A stretch of DNA of 64,000 nucleotides from Gilliamella sp. Choc5-1 (GCF_001690595.1 NZ_LZHH01000086.1:1-64000); one strand, 5' to 3'; counted from the stretch's first letter, positions 55,192-63,322 are shown. The notes: generated by a model from the letters alone, not told the origin. Made by a program: numbers and translations.

Positions 55192-55938
55192 CTATGACTT
55201 AGATCTAAAATGTGACTTACCAGTTGGTAAAAACGTGTCACCTGTGTGAATGTCTAACCATATTTGACGGCAACGTTGGCGTCGCTTTATTTGACAATAG
55301 TTAGCCAATACTAAAAATCCTTGTAATTCCATTATTCCTAAAAAATAACGTTGCCACTTAGCGGCGGTATCGGTATTGATTCCCAATTGCTGGTTAATGG
55401 TTTTAAATGTTTCACCTTGTAGCAATAAATCAATAAAAGGCAACCACCGTTCACAATGAGATAACTTATCAAGATAATACTTTTTGAGTGGATTAAACGT
55501 TCGGCGACAAGTTCGGCAACGAAAATTAAGACGGTGCCCAATGCGAACTGTGCTTAGCGATCCACAATAATCGCAAGGCATATCTGACGTATCAAGTAGC
55601 TCGGCCAGCCATGACTTAAATGCCTGAGCTTGTCGAGACACTTCTGCCGGCATCGATTGTGTAAGGTTAAGTACCGCTTGATAAAGATCAGGCTCATACA
55701 GCGCTAACCACTGACGAATAACGTTATCTCGCCTTTGAGCAGCTCGTGGTGAAAGGTTAAATTTATTGGCAATCAAGCTATGTGGCAGAGCAATTAATGT
55801 CATGGGCGCAATATCAATCAGTAATGCGACAGGCTTAAGGCGTCGACATAATGGACTTGTTGCGATTAACACTGGCACTCGTTGCAAAAATCGCTCAGCA
55901 GCAGAATGCTGCTCGTTGGGTAAAATAGAGTGATACAT
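55192..55938 (-). CDS. Zinc-ribbon/HTH protein, DUF746-like (transposase-related?)
   Basis: 248 aa. The N-terminal half is helical; the centre has a zinc ribbon (CDYCGSLSTVRIG ... FRCRTCRRTFNPL, two CxxC pairs), followed by an HTH-like region (FKTINQQLGINTDTAAKWQRY). This zinc-ribbon plus HTH plan is shared with IS1/IS1595-type transposase N-termini and DUF746 proteins, but no DDE catalytic domain is visible. 34-bp direct repeats lie 14-15 bp outside both ends. AGGAGG precedes the ATG (SD close to ideal). The family name is tentative. Confidence 0.6.
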   Translation of the reverse strand: MYHSILPNEQHSAAERFLQRVPVLIATSPLCRRLKPVALLIDIAPMTLIALPHSLIANKFNLSPRAAQRRDNVIRQWLALYEPDLYQAVLNLTQSMPAEVSRQAQAFKSWLAELLDTSDMPCDYCGSLSTVRIGHRLNFRCRTCRRTFNPLKKYYLDKLSHCERWLPFIDLLLQGETFKTINQQLGINTDTAAKWQRYFLGIMELQGFLVLANYCQIKRRQRCRQIWLDIHTGDTFLPTGKSHFRSKS

Positions 55939-55952
55939 TGTTAATCCTCCTT

Positions 55953-55986
55953 TGAAACGGTATAGACTCCTGAATATTTTTTACAA
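55953..55986. repeat. 34-bp direct repeat, copy C
   Basis: Starts 15 bp upstream of the DUF746-like start codon and would supply its promoter (minus strand TTGTAA-N16-TATACC). Identical to copies A and B. Confidence 0.85.
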
Positions 55987-56091
55987 ATAATATAACCTAA
56001 AAACTGAACAGGTGGAATTATTTGATTAACCACTGCCTTGCATAAACAGAATATGCTATATTATTTTTGTGTGATTTTACAAGGCGATAAG

Positions 56092-56805
56092 ATGGATATT
56101 AAACTAACCAAACATGACAAACGCTATATTGAAAGCACGGACGACGTGTACAGTATTATGCAGCGTGTGTTATTGCGTGAAAACAAGATCGACCAAGAAA
56201 AGGAACATCTTTGGATTATTGGTATGAATCAAGCCGGTTATATCCTGTATATTGAACTAATTGCGCTTGGATCGTATAAATCGGTCAACATTGAGCCAAT
56301 GAACGTATTTCGTGTTGCGGTGATGAAAAACGCCTCTCGCGTGATTTTGGTGCATAATCACCCGTCCCGATCGCTGATCCCCTCAGCGGCGGATAAAGAC
56401 ATCACCGACCGCTTAATTCAAGTTGCCCATATTTTAAATATCGAACTTACCGACCATTTAATTATCACCCCAAAAACCTATATCAGCTTTCGCAGCATCA
56501 AACTAATGGAAGAACTCGAACAAAGCCTGAAATATGTTCCGACTTACCAAGTGGTTGAACGCATTCGTAAACAAGAAAAACAAATTGCGAAAGAGAAGTT
56601 GGCGGTAGCAAATGATAAAGTAAAAACTGCTGAGGAAAAAGCTAGAACTGCAAAACTGGTCGCAAAGCATGAACGAGAGCAAAAAGAAAGGTTAGTACAT
56701 GCACTATCTCAAAAAGATAGTTCCATTGAACAAATAGCTACAATTATGGAAATTGATGCTAAAGAAGTACAAAAAATTCTGAAAAAGAAAACGATGAAAG
56801 AGTAA
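56092..56805 (+). CDS. RadC-like JAB-domain protein with charged coiled-coil tail
   Basis: From ATG 56092, a JAMM/JAB domain (about residues 20-140) with the metal motif HNHPSRSLIPSAAD (HxH-x7-SxxD) and Glu in NIEPMNVFR. The helix-hairpin-helix N-terminal domain of true RadC is absent, as in the short RadC proteins of mobile and defence islands. The C-terminal 90 residues are a Lys/Glu/Ala-rich coiled coil ending in an HTH-like SSIEQIATIMEIDAKEVQKI. The JAB part is richer in GC than the tail, suggesting a composite origin. Function unknown. Confidence 0.82.
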   Translation: MDIKLTKHDKRYIESTDDVYSIMQRVLLRENKIDQEKEHLWIIGMNQAGYILYIELIALGSYKSVNIEPMNVFRVAVMKNASRVILVHNHPSRSLIPSAADKDITDRLIQVAHILNIELTDHLIITPKTYISFRSIKLMEELEQSLKYVPTYQVVERIRKQEKQIAKEKLAVANDKVKTAEEKARTAKLVAKHEREQKERLVHALSQKDSSIEQIATIMEIDAKEVQKILKKKTMKE

Positions 56806-56915
56806 TGAGTTTCAAAAAATGTGAACTGTCTCGTAAAATAATAAGCTTATTATTGTTATGTATATAAACACAGTTATAATATTTGAAATTTTTAGTAGCA
56901 AGGAATACACATTTT

Positions 56916-57890
56916 ATGAAATATGCTTATGAAGATATGAGTGATGAGCAATTTGAAAAATTAGTTGTTGTTATCTGCCAACATATAATGGGTATTTCTA
57001 CACAAGGATTTGCTAAGGGGCCTGATGGTGGGCGAGACGCTAAATTTATTGGTACTGCCGAATTATTTCCCAGTAGAAGTTCACCTTGGGTTGGAACAAC
57101 AATTATTCAAGCCAAACATACTAATGGCTATAATCGTAATTGCTCTGAATCTGATTTTTATAATAAAGAAAAGAAAACTAACCCAAATACCGTGATTGGT
57201 GGTGAACTGATTCGTATCAAAAAGTTAAAAGATCAAGGCGAGCTAGATAATTATGTCTTGTTTACTAATCGTCGTTTAACTGGTAATGCAGAGAGTGAAA
57301 TATGTAAAACGATTTCAGACTATATTGAAGTCGATATAGTATCAGTAAAGATCATAGATATTAATCAGATAGAACTTTATCTTAAACGATATCCTGAAAT
57401 AATGAGAATCGCTGAACTAGATCCTATCGATAGTCCGTTAATTGTTAGTCCTGACGATTTAGCAGAAGTTATCCAGGCATTTGCAAATCAAGCGCGAACA
57501 CTTGAAAGAAGTTTAACCGATATCAATATTGAGCGAACCACTTATGCTAGAAAAAATCAGCTAAATAATATGACTGAGGCTTATGCTAATGAGCTTAAGC
57601 GGCGTTACCTCAAAGATGTTAATGAAATTGAATCTTTTCTATCTTTAGCTGAAAATAGTGAATTACGTGAACGTTATGATCTTGCTGCAAATGAGTTTTG
57701 TTTAAATATTATTGCAAAAAGAAAAGATTATCAGACTTTTGATGACATAATGAATTACTTATCAAAGTTATTAGTTGATAGAGACCCAATTTTAAGACAA
57801 GTTAAACATAAACGATTAGTGAATGTCATGTTGTTTTTTATGTATTGGAGTTGTGATATAGGTAAGAATGAAGATGCTAAGACCCAATAA
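56916..57890 (+). CDS. ABC-3C-type system, REase-like effector component
   Basis: About 324 aa from ATG 56916; a TTG at 56883 is an alternative start. The N-terminal domain looks like an Mrr/PD-(D/E)XK nuclease: FEKLVVVICQHIMG, then GPDGGRDAKF (Asp) and TTIIQAKHT (Q-x-K). The C-terminal half is helical (QARTLERSLTDI ... EIESFLSLAENSELRERYDL), as in the C-terminal domains of ABC-three-component effectors. It overlaps the next small gene by 23 nt. Role by analogy: nucleic-acid-degrading effector triggered by the ATPase. Confidence 0.78.
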   Translation: MKYAYEDMSDEQFEKLVVVICQHIMGISTQGFAKGPDGGRDAKFIGTAELFPSRSSPWVGTTIIQAKHTNGYNRNCSESDFYNKEKKTNPNTVIGGELIRIKKLKDQGELDNYVLFTNRRLTGNAESEICKTISDYIEVDIVSVKIIDINQIELYLKRYPEIMRIAELDPIDSPLIVSPDDLAEVIQAFANQARTLERSLTDINIERTTYARKNQLNNMTEAYANELKRRYLKDVNEIESFLSLAENSELRERYDLAANEFCLNIIAKRKDYQTFDDIMNYLSKLLVDRDPILRQVKHKRLVNVMLFFMYWSCDIGKNEDAKTQ

Positions 57891-58122
57891 ACATACTCAT
57901 CCGGATAAGACTATTATTAACATGTCTTTTTTATTGCTTACTTATATTAAGAAAAAGAGACTAAAAAAGTATGATAGTTTATTAGAATATGCTAAAAAAT
58001 CCGTTGAAGGTGGACATTTTTTATTTCTACCTGCGCTTAATCTTCTTTTTTTATTAGGGTTAGTTGAGTATCATGCAAAAACTGATTCAATCGAATATGT
58101 GGGGATAAATGAAACTATCTAA
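57868..58122 (+). CDS. ABC-3C-type system, small middle component
   Basis: 84 aa with a winged-helix-like pattern (MSFLLLTYIKKKRLKKYDSL ... FLPALNLLFLLGLVEYHAKT). ABC-three-component systems carry such a small middle component between effector and ATPase. It overlaps both neighbours (23 nt and 14 nt), so the three proteins are translationally coupled. AGGT lies before the ATG. Confidence 0.75.
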   Translation: MKMLRPNKHTHPDKTIINMSFLLLTYIKKKRLKKYDSLLEYAKKSVEGGHFLFLPALNLLFLLGLVEYHAKTDSIEYVGINETI

Positions 58123-59890
58123 ATTATATTCAAATAAACCAGATTTATTTGAAACAATTATTTTTTCATCAGGTTTGAACGTAATTCAAGCTGAAATCCG
58201 TTTGCCTGAAAATAAGAAAAAAAATACCCATAATTTAGGTAAATCGACGTTAGGCAAATTACTTGATTTTTGTTTTTTATCTCAAAAAAAATCAGAATTC
58301 TTTTTATTTAAGCATGAACAGTTGTTTAACCAATTTGTATTTTTTTTAGAATTAGAATTAGAAGATGGTTCTTACCTCACTATTCGTCGAGGTGTCACTA
58401 ATGCAGCTCGTATCAGTATAAAGAAACATAACGATTCACACCAAGATTTTACTCAATTAACGAATTGGGATCATGAAAATGTGCCATTTGATAAAGCGAA
58501 AGAAATTTTAGATAGTATATTGAATTTTTACTGCCTCAAACCATGGCCTTATCGCAAAATATTAGGTTATTTATTACGTTCTCAAGATGATTATCGTAAT
58601 GTTTTTCAATTAAGAAAATTTGCATCTAAACATAAAGACTGGAAACCCTTTCTTGCTCATATTCTTGGTTTTAATTCTGATTTAATTACAAAACACTATG
58701 AACTTGAATCTCAACTTAAGGATGCAAGAAATAGAGAAGATATAGTACAAAAAGAGTTGGGCGGTTCAATTGAAGATATTAGTCGGATTGATGGGCTCTT
58801 ATTATTAAAACAACAAGATGTTAATGAGCGACAACGGCTATTGGATCAGTTTGATTTTCATTCAGTAGATCAAGTAAAAACAAAAAAACTCATTGATGAA
58901 TTAGATTTGAAAATAGCCACATTAAATAAAAGACGTTATTCATTAGAGTTTAATCGAAAAAAGATAGAATTATCTTTACAAAAACAACAAATATTATTTG
59001 ATCCTGATAAGGCCGAAAGCTTATACAAAGAAGTCGGGATTCTTTTCCCTAAGCAATTAAAAAAAGATTTTAATCAACTTATTAAGTTTAACCGCGCGAT
59101 TACGGAAGAACGACATAAATATTTAAAAGAAGAACTATCATCAATAAAAAAAGAGTTAATAGATATTAATCAAACCTTATTGCAATTAGGTGAAGAAAGA
59201 ACACAAACTTTATCATTTTTAGGTGAAACAGATATTTTTGATAAATATAAACAAATATCTAATGATTTAATTACCTTAAAAGCTGATATTGCTTTTTTAG
59301 AAAGGCAAAAAGAGTTTATTCATAAATTGCAAGAGCTTAGGACTGAAATTAGGCAGTTAAATAAAAAATATCAAAAAATTCAAATTGATATGGAAAAAGA
59401 TTTAGAGATGCAAAATAAACAGGAAACAAGTTTATTTTCAGAAATTAGGTTGTATTTCAGTCGCATTATTGAAGATGTTATTTCTCGAAAAGCATTACTT
59501 AATGTCAAAATTAATCGAGAAGGTCATCTTGACTTTAGTGCTGATATTTTAGATGAAGCTGGTTGTTCAACAAGTGCTGATGATGGACATACTTATAAAA
59601 AATTATTATGTGTGGCTTTTGATTTAGCTATATTACGCGCTCATCTTAAAGATAATTTTCCTCGTTTTGTTTATCATGATGGGATATTTGAATCTTTAGA
59701 TGACAGAACAAAGATCAATCTTCTGAATGTGATAAGGCAATATTCTATTTTAGATATTCAACAAATTATTACTGTAATTGATTCAGATATTCCACTTGAT
59801 AACAATATTTTCTTTAATAAAGATGAAATTGCATTGGTATTACATGATGAAGGAATACAAGGAAGATTATTTAAATTACCATCTTGGTAA
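58109..59890 (+). CDS. ABC-3C-type system, DUF2326 SMC-like ATPase
   Basis: 593 aa. The N-terminal Walker A is the compact NLGKSTLGKLLDF of the DUF2326 family. A long coiled coil spans about residues 195-460 (EKHKYLKEELSSIKKELIDI-type heptads). The C-terminal half has the D-loop/Walker-B-like FPRFVYHDGIFESLDDRTK and a following helix. SMC/Rad50-like ATPases of this class sense or clamp DNA and license the partner effector. GGGGAT precedes the ATG. The DNA is more A/T-rich than the RadC-like gene. Confidence 0.82.
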   Translation: MKLSKLYSNKPDLFETIIFSSGLNVIQAEIRLPENKKKNTHNLGKSTLGKLLDFCFLSQKKSEFFLFKHEQLFNQFVFFLELELEDGSYLTIRRGVTNAARISIKKHNDSHQDFTQLTNWDHENVPFDKAKEILDSILNFYCLKPWPYRKILGYLLRSQDDYRNVFQLRKFASKHKDWKPFLAHILGFNSDLITKHYELESQLKDARNREDIVQKELGGSIEDISRIDGLLLLKQQDVNERQRLLDQFDFHSVDQVKTKKLIDELDLKIATLNKRRYSLEFNRKKIELSLQKQQILFDPDKAESLYKEVGILFPKQLKKDFNQLIKFNRAITEERHKYLKEELSSIKKELIDINQTLLQLGEERTQTLSFLGETDIFDKYKQISNDLITLKADIAFLERQKEFIHKLQELRTEIRQLNKKYQKIQIDMEKDLEMQNKQETSLFSEIRLYFSRIIEDVISRKALLNVKINREGHLDFSADILDEAGCSTSADDGHTYKKLLCVAFDLAILRAHLKDNFPRFVYHDGIFESLDDRTKINLLNVIRQYSILDIQQIITVIDSDIPLDNNIFFNKDEIALVLHDEGIQGRLFKLPSW

Positions 59891-60082
59891 TTAAATAAAT
59901 CGAAAACAAAGTTGAGTAAATGAAAATCTTATCATTGATTAAGTCTGAATACATTAAATGAATTCTCTCAGTGAAGAAGAAATTTGAATTTTAAAGTGTA
60001 GTGATATCGCAAGCATTTCGCAAAAAATAAAAGGACGGGCATTACCCCATCATATAGCCCCAACCGCCATTAATATACAATT

Positions 60083-60100
60083 CCGCCCCATTTGGGGCGG
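60083..60100. repeat. GC-rich palindrome downstream of rtcB
   Basis: CCGCCCCATTTGGGGCGG, a perfect hairpin 18 nt past the rtcB stop, without a U-run. It resembles the metE-metF hairpin (31744-31769) and may end or stabilise the rtcB transcript. Confidence 0.6.
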
Positions 60101-60117
60101 TCATAACTGTGTCAATA

Positions 60118-61338
60118 TTACCCTTTCACACACACAACTTGTCGTAATTGATGGACAATTTCGACCAGTTCATTTTGGGCTGTCATTACCGCATCAATAT
60201 CTTTGTATGCCATTGGGATTTCATCAATCACGTTGGCATCTTTTCGGCATTCAACGTGTGCTGTTGCTTTAATTTGGTCTTCAATGGTAAATTTCTTTTT
60301 AGCTTCTGTTCGGCTCATAACTCGCCCTGCACCGTGTGAGCATGAACAGAAACTTTCTTCATTACCAAGTCCTCGCACAATATAGCTTTTAGCTCCCATT
60401 GATCCCGGAATAATCCCTAGTTCACCTTTTCGAGCAGACACTGCACCTTTACGTGTAATGAAAATGTCTTCACCGAAATGTTGCTCTTTTTGTACATAGT
60501 TATGGTGACAATTTACCGCCGACATGTGGGTGGTAAATGGTTTAGTAATGACTTTACGCATTGCTAAAATAACATTATTCATCATTGCTTCACGGTTGAG
60601 TCTTGCAAATTCTTGCGCCCAATGCACAGCATCAACATAATCTTGAAAGTGTTCAGTGCCTTCTTGTAAATAAGCTAAATCTTTATCAGGTAGATTTTTG
60701 ATATGGGCTTCCATATCTTTTTTAGCCATTTCTATAAAAAAGCTACCAATAGCATTACCTACACCACGTGATCCACTATGCAACATAATCCAAACTCGAT
60801 CGGCTTCGTCCAAACAAATTTCGATAAAATGGTTGCCAGTGCCAAGTGTTCCTAAATGTCGGTAGTTATTAGTATTTAAAAAACGTGGGTATTTTTCAGT
60901 TAATTTTTCAAAACCGGGTAATAGCTGTTGCCAATAACTATCGATTAGTGATGGTGGATTTTGCCAGCTACCAATATCTTGTCGACGGTTATGAGGCGAT
61001 CGACCATGTGGTACCGCTTTTTCAATTTCATGCCGTAACGGTAATAAATTATCGGGCAAATCACTCGCTATTAAAGACGTTTGCACAGCAATCATGCCAC
61101 AGCCAATATCCACCCCGACAGTTGCCGGTATAATTGCGCCTATGGTTGGGATCACGCTACCGATAGTCGATCCTTTACCTACGTGTACATCAGGCATGAC
61201 GGCGATATGTTTAAAAATAAACGGTAATTGTGCCGTTTTGGTTAATTGTGTTTTGGCTTCTTCTTCAACAGGCACGCCTTTTGTCCACATTTTTATTGGT
61301 TTTGCATTATCTGTTTGTAATAAGTTATAGTGTGTCAT
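60118..61338 (-). CDS. rtcB: RNA-splicing ligase RtcB
   Basis: GTP- and Mn-dependent ligase joining 2',3'-cyclic-phosphate or 3'-phosphate ends to 5'-OH ends, the ends left by anticodon nucleases. Metal and guanylylation residues are intact: GVDIGCGM (Cys80), GTGNHF (His170), LHSGSRGVGN (His187), NCHHNYV (His279) and SHGAGRVMSR (His335, the GMP-accepting histidine). 406 aa, complete. No rtcA or archease follows. AAGGAA lies 7 nt before the ATG, directly after a 9-bp hairpin. It belongs to the sigma-54 operon with the slipin gene. Confidence 0.97.
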   Translation of the reverse strand: MTHYNLLQTDNAKPIKMWTKGVPVEEEAKTQLTKTAQLPFIFKHIAVMPDVHVGKGSTIGSVIPTIGAIIPATVGVDIGCGMIAVQTSLIASDLPDNLLPLRHEIEKAVPHGRSPHNRRQDIGSWQNPPSLIDSYWQQLLPGFEKLTEKYPRFLNTNNYRHLGTLGTGNHFIEICLDEADRVWIMLHSGSRGVGNAIGSFFIEMAKKDMEAHIKNLPDKDLAYLQEGTEHFQDYVDAVHWAQEFARLNREAMMNNVILAMRKVITKPFTTHMSAVNCHHNYVQKEQHFGEDIFITRKGAVSARKGELGIIPGSMGAKSYIVRGLGNEESFCSCSHGAGRVMSRTEAKKKFTIEDQIKATAHVECRKDANVIDEIPMAYKDIDAVMTAQNELVEIVHQLRQVVCVKG

Positions 61339-61364
61339 GCTTTATTCCTTTTTTATCATGCAAC

Positions 61365-61388
61365 GTTAATTGCATGATGTTACATTTT
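61365..61388 (-). repeat. Hairpin between slipin and rtcB
   Basis: Perfect 9-bp stem ATCATGCAA / TTGCATGAT with a 6-nt loop in the 55-nt spacer. On the transcript it ends just before the rtcB SD, so it may tune rtcB translation or mark an RNA-processing site. Confidence 0.6.
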
Positions 61389-61393
61389 TATTT

Positions 61394-62971
61394 TTAACCT
61401 TTAGGTTGGATATTAATCAAACCATGTAATACTTGATCTAGTCCCCCCACTACCGAGATCTTATCGATACGTTCGGCAATGCGTTCTAGGGTTTCCATCT
61501 CTTTCAAGCGTAAAGCCACTGGGTTGTTTTCCATCACTTTAGCTGTGTTTAATAATGAACGAGTGGCCGAGGTTTCTTCGCGGCGACGTATCACATTGGC
61601 TTGTGCTGATTTTTCAGCTTCAACCACTTGCGATAAAATCGCTTTCATATCGCCAGGTAAAATAATATCTTTTACTCCTAACGAGATAGTTGCAATGCCA
61701 AAACCTTCTAAACGCATTTGTACATGCTTACTTACCACTTCATCGATGATGCTTTTATTTTCAAGCAATTCATCTAATGTGCGAGTGCCAATTGCTTCAC
61801 GTAAACCAAACTGGAGTTCTCGATAAAGTAATTCAGCAGGGCTTGCTGTTTTTTCAAATGCCATTAAAACATCTGTATAACGCCAGTTTGCAACCAAATT
61901 GATACGTAAATTCACTTTATCTTTAGTTAAAATTTCTTGAGCTGCAACTTCTAATACTTGCAAACGAGTATCAACGATATCAACCGATATTTCACGGTTA
62001 AAACGCCAATAAGCTGTGATACCCGCAGTTAATAGTTGCTCAATTTGGCCATTAACTTTTAATACTCCTACATGATAAGCTGGCACTTGGGCGATTAATA
62101 CGCCATTATCGCCTATGATGCCTTTTTGTCGTAGTTTTGGTTGTAATAATTGTTCAATCATTTCATTATTTAAGGTATACCCCTTATTTAACTCAACCTT
62201 AACTATATGTTGTTTATCACTATTTTTCCAGTAAAGTCGTTTTGTTCCTGGCGGTAGAATTTCAACTAGCAAATCATTTTCATAACGCAACCCTACTTCG
62301 TTAGCGCCAACGTCCATTGCTATACAAAATTGTAATAGTTGCTGTGGTGTACGCTGTTCAATGGCATTAGCGATACGATCATCAATACGGTTTTCACGTA
62401 AATTAAATTTACCAAGTACAATAGTGTGTTTAAATGGACAGTAACCGACTACCGTTTCTGGCGCAATAATTTTTATTAATTGGTTATCAACAAATAAAGT
62501 ACCGATTTGTTCATGAATAAAATGATGTAGAACTAATTTATCGATATTATTAATTGGTTCATTAGTGTTTTTTGCTTGCAATAATTCATTAGTAATTTCA
62601 GTCGGTAATGCATAATCTTGTTGTAATAACACTTTTTTTATTGAGTGAGATTTATAGCTGTTCCAATATAATGTTTTGGTTGCAGGTAAAATCACTTCAA
62701 CTAGTTTTTGCTGTTCATAACGTAATGCGATTTCATTAGTAGCTACATCGACCAAATAACAGTGCTGTTTAACAATGGTTGGATAAAAGTTAAGTAGTTG
62801 TTCAGCAATTTCTTCGGCTACTTTGGATACAGCTAAATCAATTATTTTATAACTAAGCGTATTGAATGGATCGGCTTTATGGTAAACACCTGCTGTTAAG
62901 ATCTGAGTAATCTCGCCATGTTTATATAATACTGCAATTTCATATTTTTTTACTTTAATGGTTTTTATCAT
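61394..62971 (-). CDS. Slipin/band-7 protein with extended repeated N terminus
   Basis: 525 aa from ATG 62971 (AGGA 8 nt upstream). A band-7/slipin domain spans about residues 295-500 (YHVGVLKVNGQIEQLLTAG ... LLYRELQFGLREAIGTRTLDELLENK ... IILPGDMKAILSQVVEAEK). The long N-terminal part holds two similar modules (about 67-134 and 214-277), each with an NE-[IV]-x-LRY core and an LYW segment. Residues 2-45 also resemble the start of the band-7 domain. The membrane-anchoring hydrophobic N-terminal helix of typical slipins is absent. Slipin genes recur next to rtcB in RtcR-controlled loci. Role unknown; perhaps a scaffold. Confidence 0.85.
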   Translation of the reverse strand: MIKTIKVKKYEIAVLYKHGEITQILTAGVYHKADPFNTLSYKIIDLAVSKVAEEIAEQLLNFYPTIVKQHCYLVDVATNEIALRYEQQKLVEVILPATKTLYWNSYKSHSIKKVLLQQDYALPTEITNELLQAKNTNEPINNIDKLVLHHFIHEQIGTLFVDNQLIKIIAPETVVGYCPFKHTIVLGKFNLRENRIDDRIANAIEQRTPQQLLQFCIAMDVGANEVGLRYENDLLVEILPPGTKRLYWKNSDKQHIVKVELNKGYTLNNEMIEQLLQPKLRQKGIIGDNGVLIAQVPAYHVGVLKVNGQIEQLLTAGITAYWRFNREISVDIVDTRLQVLEVAAQEILTKDKVNLRINLVANWRYTDVLMAFEKTASPAELLYRELQFGLREAIGTRTLDELLENKSIIDEVVSKHVQMRLEGFGIATISLGVKDIILPGDMKAILSQVVEAEKSAQANVIRRREETSATRSLLNTAKVMENNPVALRLKEMETLERIAERIDKISVVGGLDQVLHGLINIQPKG

Positions 62972-63166
62972 TGTATTATTCCTTTTACGACAATCAGCCA
63001 TCGTGTTTGTGCCAATTTGCACGGGTTAAGTAACGAAATAATAGGGGGAGCATTAAAGTGAATAAGAAAATAATCCTTCTTATTGGTGTTTAACTTTCTG
63101 CCTATTATCCAGTTTTTTTATCTTAGCCATTTTTATTGATCACTAAGTTAACCGGTTTAAACTGGT

Positions 63167-63207
63167 GAATAAGAAAGTGGTAATACAGCTTTACCTCTTT
63201 CTTATTC
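63167..63207 (-). ncRNA. Strong 16-bp hairpin downstream of the tRNA-like RNA
   Basis: On the transcript, an 11-bp perfect stem GAATAAGAAAG / CTTTCTTATTC, one A-A mismatch, then GGTAA / TTACC closing a 7-nt loop (AGCTGTA). No U-tract follows. It lies between the tRNA-like cloverleaf and the slipin gene and may be an RNase III processing site or a folded part of a longer ncRNA. Confidence 0.65.
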
Positions 63208-63246
63208 AACACGATCACTGATTGTGTTTATTATTACTTTCATTTT

Positions 63247-63322
63247 TGGTTTTTGAAGTAGGACTCGAACCTACCACATATCGATTCCTTGTCGATTGTT
63301 CTACCTGATGAACTATTCAAAA
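63247..63322 (-). ncRNA. tRNA-like cloverleaf RNA in the leader of the RNA-repair operon
   Basis: Exactly 76 nt with tRNA numbering: acceptor stem TTTTGAA/TTCAAAA (7 perfect pairs), T8, A9, D stem GTTC/GAAC with loop ATCAGGTA (A14, G18, G19, A21 kept), anticodon stem ATCGA/TCGAT, variable loop ATGTG, T stem GTAGG/CCTAC with loop TTCGAGT, A73 and encoded CCA. The anticodon loop CAAGGAA lacks the near-universal U33 (A instead); the nominal anticodon is AGG. Six of seven acceptor pairs are A-U. Shape and CCA are kept, but decoding features are not. It lies in the leader downstream of the sigma-54 promoter and before slipin-rtcB. Confidence 0.85.

Noticed and set aside
53927-55309. CRISPR-like array formed by the 34-bp repeats
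   Set aside because: Only three copies with spacings of about 1.14 kb and 0.78 kb and a gene between; not an array.
57868-58122. 84-aa frame as a chance overlap between two larger genes
   Set aside because: It has its own SD, a winged-helix-like hydrophobic pattern and the position expected for an ABC-3C middle component, so it was kept as a gene.
63001-63022. Second sigma-54-like element (TTGGCAC) just upstream of slipin
   Set aside because: Ten bases after GG there is AT, not GC, so the -12 element is missing.
63247-63322. Ordinary proline tRNA (AGG)
   Set aside because: U33 is missing, the acceptor stem is almost all A-U and tRNA-Pro(AGG) is rare in bacteria; the operon context argues for a tRNA-like RNA.
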